Positions 1-5,258 of a stretch of DNA of 7,069 nucleotides are shown piece by piece (position 1 is the first letter of the stretch; each line of letters begins with the position of its first letter). Source of the DNA: Alphaproteobacteria bacterium. Lineage in GTDB: Bacteria > Pseudomonadota > Alphaproteobacteria > Sphingomonadales > Emcibacteraceae. The stretch spans positions 1 through 7,069 of the forward strand of contig NVTJ01000065.1 of NCBI GenBank assembly GCA_002401545.1, read 5' to 3'. A program made the position numbers and the translations under genes. Below the pieces are notes generated by a model. The model was given only the letters and a program-made list of their open reading frames with translations. It was not told the origin of the DNA and made no database searches.

Positions 1-926
1 TAAACCGCCTGTACCGAAGTGATCGTGCCTGAGGTCGTGGAGGCGATACGTTCTTCCAGTTCAGCCACTTCTGACAGCAATGTGGGCTGATAGCCGACCG
101 TGGCGGGCATGCGGCCCAATAGCCCTGAAATTTCACTGCCCGCCTGCACAAAACGGAAAACATTATCCATCAGGACAAGAACTTCCTTGTTCAGGGAATC
201 GCGCAGATATTCAGCATAGGAAAGAGCGGCGGCCCCGGCGCGAAAACGCACGCCCGGCGATTCATCCATCTGGCCATATACCAGCGTGGTTTTGGCCAGC
301 ACGCCCGAGCGTTCCATCTCTTTCCACATCTCATGAGCTTCACGGATGCGTTCCCCCACACCGGCAAAAACAGACACGCCCTGATGCAACGCGGCAATGG
401 CATGCATAAATTCCATGATCAGCACCGTCTTGCCCACGCCTGCCCCGCCAAACAAGCCCGTCTTGCCACCACGGACAAACGGGCAAAGCAGATCGATAAC
501 CTTTATCCCGGTCAACAGAATCGATTCTGGACCCTTAACGTCGGCTATGGGAGATGGTTTGGCTAAAATCGGCCTGAATTCGCTGGCTTCAAATGGGGGC
601 TTGCCATCAAGTGGTCGGCCAAAGGTATCCAGAACCCGGCCCAGACAGTCTGGCCCCACCGGCACTGATAATGGCCCGCCAGTGCTGTGAACCATTGCGC
701 CGCGCTTTAAACCTGCTGTGCTGTGCAGAGCGACGGCCCGCACATGCTTTTCATCAATATGGTGATGAACTTCCAAAAGGCATTCTATGTCATCCAGATT
801 TACGCTCAGGGCTTCATGCAGGGCAGGAAGATGGGGGCCAAAACAGGCTATTTCAACAACAGGGCCGGATACACCAACAACTGTTCCCAATGCTTCAGAT
901 GATATACTTGCCACCGTCCTGCTCAT
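1..926 (-). CDS. atpD: F1 ATPase beta subunit, probably of an N-ATPase (3' end outside window)
   Basis: Translating the minus strand from the ATG at 926 gives 308 uninterrupted residues that run off the left edge. The N-terminal beta-barrel region holds the signature GRVLDTFGRPLDG (96-108). The nucleotide-binding domain has the Walker A loop GGAGVGKT (160-167), the catalytic-glutamate motif VGER (190-193), LVYGQM (215-220), Walker B VLVLMD (249-254) followed by NVFRF, and GYQPTL (278-283). This subunit makes or hydrolyses ATP on the cytoplasmic F1 head. No gamma-subunit gene precedes it: the next things upstream are an IS remnant and an acetyltransferase. In the housekeeping operon beta follows gamma, whereas in the alternate, often Na+-translocating N-ATPase operon (atpDCQRBEFAG) beta comes first. 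Phrases such as QAGSEISGLLGRMP and LSVPVG also look like the alternate family. It is the only ATG start in frame after the upstream stop, with GGGG 8 bases before it. Ion specificity cannot be judged because subunits c and a are not in the window. Confidence 0.87.
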   Translation of the reverse strand, partial: MSRTVASISSEALGTVVGVSGPVVEIACFGPHLPALHEALSVNLDDIECLLEVHHHIDEKHVRAVALHSTAGLKRGAMVHSTGGPLSVPVGPDCLGRVLDTFGRPLDGKPPFEASEFRPILAKPSPIADVKGPESILLTGIKVIDLLCPFVRGGKTGLFGGAGVGKTVLIMEFMHAIAALHQGVSVFAGVGERIREAHEMWKEMERSGVLAKTTLVYGQMDESPGVRFRAGAAALSYAEYLRDSLNKEVLVLMDNVFRFVQAGSEISGLLGRMPATVGYQPTLLSEVAELEERIASTTSGTITSVQAV

Positions 927-947
927 CTCATTCCCCGATCCAGAGTT

Positions 948-976
948 ATCTTGAACTTCGGGTTCAATATTGTCAA
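948..976 (-). promoter_or_regulatory. Possible promoter for atpD
   Basis: On the minus strand a perfect TTGACA box occupies 976-971, about 45 bases before the atpD start. Around 953-947, at a spacing of 17-18, lies only a weak -10 candidate (CAAGAT or AAGATA). The position between the IS remnant and the first gene of the ATPase operon suits a promoter, but the poor -10 keeps this tentative. Confidence 0.28.
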
Positions 977-1009
977 AGTTTATATTTAGGAATTCTTATG
1001 ATATGGCTA

Positions 1010-1152
1010 TGAACCGCCCCGGGTTTGCCGGAGGCTTGTCATAACTGTCACCGACACTGCCCACGGAAGGTTCCTCCCGCTTCCGCAAGGCGTTCTGTAT
1101 ATCTGATTGAGACATATTGGCTTCCCCGGTCACTATGGTGCACAAGCCCGCC
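1010..1152 (-). mobile_element. Decayed IS3-family insertion sequence remnant (one terminal repeat plus transposase fragment)
   Basis: The plus strand at 1010-1037 begins TGAACCGCCCCGGGTTTGCC and continues GGAGGCTT, which resembles the terminal inverted repeat of IS3-family elements common in proteobacteria (from memory, not searched). Directly inside it, the minus strand at 1152-1038 encodes a piece of OrfB transposase. GLVHHSDRGSQYVSIRYTER is followed by LAEAG, then, after a shift of reading frame near 1074, EPSVGSVGDSYD. The aspartate in HHSDRG is the second catalytic residue of the DDE integrase core. The fragment is broken twice: a frameshift where the family normally has G-I-E-P, and a deletion that joins GDSYD straight to the terminal repeat, removing the C-terminal third of OrfB. 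The rest of OrfB, all of OrfA and the other end are absent. It cannot transpose. Confidence 0.82.
1038..1152 (-). pseudogene. IS3-family transposase OrfB fragment (rve integrase core)
   Basis: About 38 codons remain of a protein normally near 280 residues. The first frame, reading from 1152 downward, gives GLVHHSDRGSQYVSIRYTER then LAEAG. The second, shifted frame gives EPSVGSVGDSYD down to 1038. A loss of two bases at the expected isoleucine codon explains the shift. The fragment starts immediately after the stop codon of the acetyltransferase gene, so the deletion or insertion breakpoint sits at that gene's end. It has no start codon of its own and is not expected to be functional. Confidence 0.8.
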
Positions 1153-1153
1153 T

Positions 1154-1669
1154 TTATAATTCGTAATAGGCCACAATTTCTGGAAAGGCCGGGTCGTGAT
1201 GGTGAGCTGTTTTAATATATTTCATACCAATCTTTTTCATAATTTTGTGTGAATTTATATTTTCTGGAAGGGCAGTGGCGAAAACTTTATTGATGCCATG
1301 CTGTTTTTTGGCAAAATCACAGAGCATAGCGGCCCCCTCAGTGGCATAGCCTTTTCCCCAAAACTTCTTTTTAAGCCTCCAGCCCATTTCAATTTCACCT
1401 GGAAAATCCGCAAGATATTTTAACATGAACCAACCAATAAATTCGTTGGTATCTTTTGTAACAGCTTTCCACAAGCCCCGGCCTTTTTCAAAATTACTGA
1501 AACTTTCCATACGCGGGATATGACTTTCCATCATTTCCTTTCGGCAGGTGGGATTTCCGCCATTAATATAATGCATTACTTCTGGGTCACTGTTGAGGTC
1601 CAACATCAGGTCAACATCATCCGCATTCATCAATGCATATGTTAACCGCTCTGTTTTTAGCTTAAGCAT
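1154..1669 (-). CDS. GNAT-family N-acetyltransferase, RimJ/RimL-like
   Basis: This 171-residue protein opens with LKTERL, typical of the RimJ/RimL (Acetyltransf_3) branch. It carries the acetyl-CoA pyrophosphate-binding motif A at 101-110 (KKFWGKGYAT) and the C-terminal motif NSHKIMKKIGMKYIKT (139-154), corresponding to the usual N-x-x-S-x-x-x-x-x-K-x-G-M. It should transfer acetyl from acetyl-CoA to an amine; the substrate is not predictable from sequence. Its position as third gene after an amino-sugar kinase and an AmpG-like permease makes an amino-sugar, cell-wall-peptide or detoxification role possible, but that is inference. The start overlaps the permease gene by 13 bp and has an excellent ribosome-binding site, indicating translational coupling. 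The gene looks richer in A+T and lysine than nagA. The end, EIVAYYEL then stop, abuts an IS remnant, so a few C-terminal residues may have been lost or replaced. Confidence 0.85.
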   Translation of the reverse strand: MLKLKTERLTYALMNADDVDLMLDLNSDPEVMHYINGGNPTCRKEMMESHIPRMESFSNFEKGRGLWKAVTKDTNEFIGWFMLKYLADFPGEIEMGWRLKKKFWGKGYATEGAAMLCDFAKKQHGINKVFATALPENINSHKIMKKIGMKYIKTAHHHDPAFPEIVAYYEL

Positions 1670-3069
1670 TTTATTGCATCACCTCCATTTTTACTGTCTT
1701 TGGCATCTTTCCCATTGGTTCCGAGCGGCACAGGTATGCCCATATTATATTTGCGCAAAACGAATAAAAGCAAAACCCCTGGCACAGCAGCCACCATGGC
1801 AAAGGCAAAGAAATCAATCCAACCCATCATTTCAACTAAAACACCGGCCTTGGACGATAAAACCGTTCGGGGGACAGCCCCCAATGAACTTAACAGGGCA
1901 AATTGCGATGCTGAGAATGCTTTATTACAAATAATTGATGTAAATGCCACAAAAGCCACTGAACTCATCCCGGTTGCAAAATTTTCCCCGGTAATTGTCA
2001 TGGCCAGAACCGACATATCTGGCCCCGCCCATGCCTGTACGATAAACAAAAAGATAGAAAGAATTTGCAACACACCACAGATCAACAACGTATTGAACAT
2101 GCTTGTATTCTTCAATAAAATAGCACCGACCCCGACGCCTGTAAGTAACGAAACAAGCCCAAAACCCTTCACGACGAGCCCTACTTGAGTTTTGCTAAAG
2201 CCAATATGTTCGACCAGGAACAAATTACTGGTCACGCTTTCGAGCGAGTTCCCAATACGGTAGAGAACAACAGTCAGCAGGATAGCCCACCACCCTTTAC
2301 GAAGGATGATGTCTTCCAGCGGTTGCCAGACAGCGACATGTAGCCAGGCCAAGATTCCGGCCCATCTTACCCCGTGACGCGCCGCGTAACTTTTTCTTAA
2401 GACAAGTTCACTTTGATCAACCACATTTTTTGCCGCTTGGTCCGGCTCTTTACTCATCAGTGTCGTCAAAATGCCCACAAGCATAAAGCCTGCCATAACA
2501 ACATAAACGGCTGTCCAGGATACAAGATCGGCCAAAATAAGCCCCAATCCGCCAGAAACAAGCATGCCCACACGATAGCCGTAAATTACCATCGCTGCTC
2601 CCAAGGCTTGCTCTTCATCACTCAAGCGGTCAATGCGATAGGCATCGACAACAATGTCCTGCGTAGCTGATGCAAAGGTCAAAGATATGACGAGCATTGC
2701 GGTAAACAATGGATGCTCTGCCGAAGCAAATATTCCCACAATAACAATTGCCCCCATAACAGAAATTTGTGAAGCCAGAAGCCAGCCACGTCGCTGACCC
2801 AATGCCCGTCCCAGCACAGGAAATGACAATCTGTCTATGAAAGGAGCCCAGACAAACTTTAGGGTATAAGGCAGGCCCGCCAGTGAAAACATAACAACGT
2901 CGCCCAGGTCCAAACCGTCCTCAAACAACCATAAACTTAAGGTTTGAAACGAAAGAGCAAGGGGTAATCCGCTAGCAAACCCTAACAACAACATGGCGAA
3001 AAGGGCAGGGCGTCTATAGCTTTGGGTTGCTTGCCACCAACGGTAAAAAGATATGGTTCGCATCCTCAT
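1657..3069 (-). CDS. ampG: AmpG-family MFS permease (muropeptide-type transporter)
   Basis: This 470-residue, strongly hydrophobic protein has about 12 likely membrane segments and belongs in the inner membrane. Hallmarks of the AmpG family are LLLGFASGLPLALS (27-40), GLPYTLKFVWAPFIDR (65-80), SATQDIVVDAYR (134-145), GYRVGMLVSG (164-173), ENFATGMSSVAFVAFTS (362-378) and SQFALLSSLGAVPRTVLSSKAG (388-409). AmpG proteins import GlcNAc-1,6-anhydroMurNAc (peptides) into the cytoplasm by proton symport during cell-wall recycling. A hydrophilic loop (about 206-235) divides the two halves, and a charged, glycine-rich tail (450-470) follows the last segment. Its start shares one base with the kinase stop (TGATG), and its end overlaps the acetyltransferase, so the three form one operon. 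A second ATG two codons in (3063) is an alternative start. Its placement among GlcNAc catabolic genes suggests uptake of a GlcNAc-containing saccharide; the actual substrate could differ from classical AmpG. Confidence 0.88.
   Translation of the reverse strand: MRMRTISFYRWWQATQSYRRPALFAMLLLGFASGLPLALSFQTLSLWLFEDGLDLGDVVMFSLAGLPYTLKFVWAPFIDRLSFPVLGRALGQRRGWLLASQISVMGAIVIVGIFASAEHPLFTAMLVISLTFASATQDIVVDAYRIDRLSDEEQALGAAMVIYGYRVGMLVSGGLGLILADLVSWTAVYVVMAGFMLVGILTTLMSKEPDQAAKNVVDQSELVLRKSYAARHGVRWAGILAWLHVAVWQPLEDIILRKGWWAILLTVVLYRIGNSLESVTSNLFLVEHIGFSKTQVGLVVKGFGLVSLLTGVGVGAILLKNTSMFNTLLICGVLQILSIFLFIVQAWAGPDMSVLAMTITGENFATGMSSVAFVAFTSIICNKAFSASQFALLSSLGAVPRTVLSSKAGVLVEMMGWIDFFAFAMVAAVPGVLLLFVLRKYNMGIPVPLGTNGKDAKDSKNGGDAIKCLS
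1678..1686 (-). promoter_or_regulatory. Strong Shine-Dalgarno for the acetyltransferase, inside the permease gene
   Basis: The minus strand reads GGAGGTGAT, a near-complete match to the 16S rRNA 3' end, 8 bases before the ATG at 1669. It lies within the last codons of the permease gene and fixes the acetyltransferase start. The ATG it contains at its end is followed after one codon by a stop, so it is not a competing start. Confidence 0.8.
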
Positions 3070-3932
3070 CAGACTTCTACCTTTTGCCGTGCAAGGTGCA
3101 AGGCCCCATCGAGGGAATCACCTTCAGCTTTAAAAATTTTTGCACGTACGTCAGGCGAAAGCCAAGGCATTATACGTTCCGACAAGCCCCCTGTTAATGC
3201 ACATCTCGGGACTCCTGATGCATATAAACTATGCACCATCAATTCGATATGATGGGCTGCCCGACGAACAATTGAACTACCAACCAGGTCACTTTCCTCT
3301 GCGGCCTTCATAACAAGAGGGGCCAATGCCGCATAGTCTGTTGCACTGGCTTTATCCATCCAACTGATAACAGAGCTGACGTCTCTTCCAAATTTATGGA
3401 AAAGATTATTAGTCAAAATTGAATGAGAAAGGCGTCCATCAGATGCCCGCAACGTCATCCGTATGGCTTGTAATCCCATATAGGCTCCGCTTCCTTCATC
3501 GGAGGCAGGAAAACCATAGCCGCCTACACGGACATTTTTGCCATTCACCTGACCCACGGCTATGCTGCCTGTTCCTATAATCACAATCCCGCCGTCTCGT
3601 CCTGAGTGGGCGCCAATATTGGCAATCAGGCCGTCACTGCAAAGTATGATGGAATGAAAAGGAAAAGGTTGAGCCCGCATTTCTTCAAGTGCGCCAATGC
3701 GCCCAATACCGGCGATACCAATTCCAGCGTTAATGCCCTTTATTTCCAAAGCATCAAGTTTTGCTTCTGATATGGCTTGGTTATAAGCATCCTGTATTAC
3801 TGGGAAAACATTTGATACACCTATTCGAACATTTGCGGGGCCTGAGCACCCGTTTCCAATAATACGACCAGTTACATCAACCAGTCTTGCGCGGCATTTG
3901 GTGCCGCCGGCGTCAATGCCCAGAAAATACAT
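3069..3932 (-). CDS. nagK: N-acetylglucosamine/glucosamine kinase, BadF/BadG family
   Basis: The 287-residue protein is an ASKHA-fold ATP-dependent sugar kinase. Visible motifs are phosphate-1 GIDAGGTK (5-12), a probable catalytic aspartate in LCSDG (D100), phosphate-2 IIGTGSIAVG (118-127), the family signature SDEGSGAYMG (144-153), the adenosine motif LTGGLSE (247-252) and the C-terminal GDSLDGAL. The opening resembles GspK/NagK-type glucosamine and GlcNAc kinases. It would make GlcNAc-6-phosphate in the cytoplasm, the substrate of NagA across the divergent region. MurNAc-kinase activity (as in MurK of the same superfamily) cannot be excluded. I chose the ATG at 3932 because AAAGGTG lies 5 bases before it and the protein then starts right at the conserved strand; an upstream in-frame ATG at 3956 adds eight residues (MFNFKGVF) but has no clear ribosome-binding site. 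It is the first gene of the operon leading to the permease. Confidence 0.87.
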   Translation of the reverse strand: MYFLGIDAGGTKCRARLVDVTGRIIGNGCSGPANVRIGVSNVFPVIQDAYNQAISEAKLDALEIKGINAGIGIAGIGRIGALEEMRAQPFPFHSIILCSDGLIANIGAHSGRDGGIVIIGTGSIAVGQVNGKNVRVGGYGFPASDEGSGAYMGLQAIRMTLRASDGRLSHSILTNNLFHKFGRDVSSVISWMDKASATDYAALAPLVMKAAEESDLVGSSIVRRAAHHIELMVHSLYASGVPRCALTGGLSERIMPWLSPDVRAKIFKAEGDSLDGALHLARQKVEV

Positions 3933-3984
3933 AAATACACCTTTGAAATTAAACATAGTCCATACAAAATATTGACCGGAATTT

Positions 3985-3997
3985 CTGACATGGTCAG
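3985..3997. promoter_or_regulatory. Inverted repeat CTGAC-ATG-GTCAG, candidate operator
   Basis: Perfect 5-bp arms flank a 3-bp spacer, 53 bases before the kinase start at 3932. An additional TGACC at 3973-3977 pairs with GGTCA (3992-3996) in inverted orientation. The GGTC/GACC core is similar in style to operators of HutC-type GntR amino-sugar regulators, as I recall them. Short arms mean it could be chance. Confidence 0.35.
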
Positions 3998-4119
3998 TAA
4001 TTTAGAAACTCATAAAACCGATCAAGCCCTAAAAATATACAGATATCCAGATTTTAGTTGCTCTCTTCAGAATCGAAAATAGATATTATATTGGTATCTT
4101 TTTATTGTCAAGCAACCCC

Positions 4120-4125
4120 TATAAT
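4120..4125 (+). promoter_or_regulatory. Candidate -10 element for the deaminase-nagA operon
   Basis: TATAAT occurs 69 bases before the deaminase ATG. The bases 17 upstream (TCTTTT around 4097-4102) do not form a good -35, and the nearby TTGTCA (4105-4110) is too close. If used, transcription would start near 4132 and run through the GGTAT repeats, which suits repression from downstream sites. Confidence 0.3.
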
Positions 4126-4140
4126 TCCTAAAAAACATGA

Positions 4141-4161
4141 AATAGGTATTTAATAGGTATT
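4141..4161 (+). repeat. Tandem direct repeat AATAGGTATT x2, 11-bp period
   Basis: Identical 10-mers occupy 4141-4150 and 4152-4161, one helical turn apart. Each is almost self-complementary (AATA-GG-TATT). A related octamer TGGTATCT occurs at 4092-4099 and again at 4180-4187, the latter just before the deaminase start. Regular spacing on one face of the helix is typical of regulator binding, but which protein binds is unknown. Confidence 0.5.
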
Positions 4162-4194
4162 GAATATATCTGAACAAAGTGGTATCTCTGCAAT

Positions 4195-5256
4195 ATGATA
4201 AAAAAAGAAATACCCATGATACGCGATAATGAAAAACAAACATTGATGTACCAGGAAGCTCAGGAAGCACACTCTAAGGTACAGCTCCAACTGATATCCA
4301 ATAAACAACAAATAGAAACACTTGTTGAACGTCTACACCGTAAGCCTCCCTCTTTGGTTATGACCTGTGCGCGCGGTAGCTCAGATCATGCCGCTACTTA
4401 TGCAAAATATCTGATAGAAACTCATATAGGCACACCTACCCTGTCAGCAGCCCCCTCGATCAATTCGGTTTTCGCAGCTCGACAGAATTTGAATGATGTG
4501 CTTTTTCTGGCCATTTCGCAATCGGGACAAAGCCCTGATATCCTGAGCGCTGCGCAAGCAGCCAAAGACAGAGGGGCTTTTGTGGTGTCCCTGATAAACG
4601 ACATCACATCACCTCTGGCCGAATTATCCGATGTGGTTATTCCCCTGCATGCGGGTCCGGAAAAAAGTGTTGCCGCCACGAAATCATTCATCTGTTCCCT
4701 CAGCGCCATCGTGCATCTTGTCGCCGCATGGGCACAGAACCAGAGCTTGATGAAGGAACTTAATAATCTGCCTGATGCTCTGGAAAAGACTTTTACCCTG
4801 AACTGGTACACGGGCATAGGCGTGTTAAAAGATGCCAGAAACCTCTTTGTGATCAGCCGCGGGTTTGGCCTTGGCATCGCCCAAGAAGCTGCCCTGAAGT
4901 TCAAGGAAACCTGCGGACTTCATGCGGAAGCCTTTAGTGCTGCCGAAGTGAAGCACGGCCCGATGACCATTGTCAAAAAAGGCTTCCCGGTATTGATATT
5001 TTCTGTTCAGGATCAAACACAATCCAGTATTGACGATGCGGCCACAGCTTTCATCGAACGGTCGGCACAGGTTCTTAGCGTGGGGCAATCCTATGACGGT
5101 GCCCAAAACCTTGACACGGCCTTTAGCGCCGCAGCCGAACTGCGCCCTATCGTTTTTATTCAGTCCTTTTACAAATTCGTCAATGCACTTTCGCTAACGC
5201 GCGGCTATAATCCCGATTGTCCACCCTATTTAAACAAGGTTACGGAGACTCTATAA
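4195..5256 (+). CDS. nagB-II: SIS-domain glucosamine-6-phosphate deaminase, NagB-II type
   Basis: The 353-residue protein consists of two sugar-isomerase (SIS) domains, like the C-terminal half of GlmS, without the glutaminase domain or its N-terminal cysteine. Domain 1 (about 50-180) has CARGSSDHAATYAKY (58-72), the sugar-phosphate loop SQSGQSPD (108-115) and GPEKSVAATKSF (154-165). Domain 2 (about 205-340) has SRGFGLGIAQEAALKFKET (221-239) and EVKHGP (251-256, the GlmS-like E-x-K-H-G-P). The tail ends DCPPYLNKVTETL. Length and tail fit NagB-II enzymes, which convert GlcN-6-P to fructose-6-P plus ammonia and replace classical NagB in many proteobacteria. A related aldose-ketose isomerase role is the alternative. 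nagA begins 2 bases after its stop, a clear operon. The start is uncertain: ATG at 4195 or at 4216; neither has a good ribosome-binding site, and family alignment mildly favours the second. Confidence 0.87.
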   Translation: MIKKEIPMIRDNEKQTLMYQEAQEAHSKVQLQLISNKQQIETLVERLHRKPPSLVMTCARGSSDHAATYAKYLIETHIGTPTLSAAPSINSVFAARQNLNDVLFLAISQSGQSPDILSAAQAAKDRGAFVVSLINDITSPLAELSDVVIPLHAGPEKSVAATKSFICSLSAIVHLVAAWAQNQSLMKELNNLPDALEKTFTLNWYTGIGVLKDARNLFVISRGFGLGIAQEAALKFKETCGLHAEAFSAAEVKHGPMTIVKKGFPVLIFSVQDQTQSSIDDAATAFIERSAQVLSVGQSYDGAQNLDTAFSAAAELRPIVFIQSFYKFVNALSLTRGYNPDCPPYLNKVTETL

Positions 5257-5258
5257 GC

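Larger units (their letters stand above)
3933..4194. promoter_or_regulatory. Divergent control region between kinase and deaminase operons
   Basis: This 262-bp, A+T-rich, non-coding stretch must hold promoters for both the leftward kinase-permease-acetyltransferase operon and the rightward deaminase-nagA operon. It contains four GGTAT elements on the plus strand (4093, 4145, 4156, 4181) near the deaminase, and an inverted repeat near the kinase. A TATAAT hexamer at 4120-4125 faces the deaminase but lacks a convincing -35 at normal spacing. A TTGATC at 4025-4020 on the minus strand, with TAAATT-like sequence below it, is a weak candidate for the kinase. I see no terminator, RNA gene or riboswitch here. 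Confidence 0.7.

Noticed and set aside
1..926. Beta subunit of the ordinary atpHAGDC ATP synthase operon
   Set aside because: No gamma gene is present upstream, and the segment between start and IS remnant is too short to hide one. A rearrangement that cut off atpHAG remains a small possibility.
80..1012. Several plus-strand open frames at the left end
   Set aside because: They lie opposite the clearly conserved ATPase beta frame and show no recognisable domains; their composition is that of antisense shadows.
1010..1152. A complete, active insertion sequence
   Set aside because: Only one end and part of one transposase gene are present, with a frameshift.
3954..3956. Upstream ATG as kinase start
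   Set aside because: It has no clear ribosome-binding site and adds residues not expected before the conserved first strand; the ATG at 3932 has AAAGGTG at good spacing.
3933..4194. CRISPR array or attachment site
   Set aside because: The repeats are only 8-10 bp with irregular larger spacing, and there are no spacers, cas genes or integrase nearby.
4067..4270. Minus-strand open frame across the divergent region
   Set aside because: It is A+T-driven, rich in aromatic residues, has no ribosome-binding site or domain, and overlaps the deaminase start and the repeat array.
4195..5256. Glucosamine-fructose-6-phosphate aminotransferase GlmS
   Set aside because: The glutaminase domain is absent; only the two SIS domains are present and the operon is catabolic.
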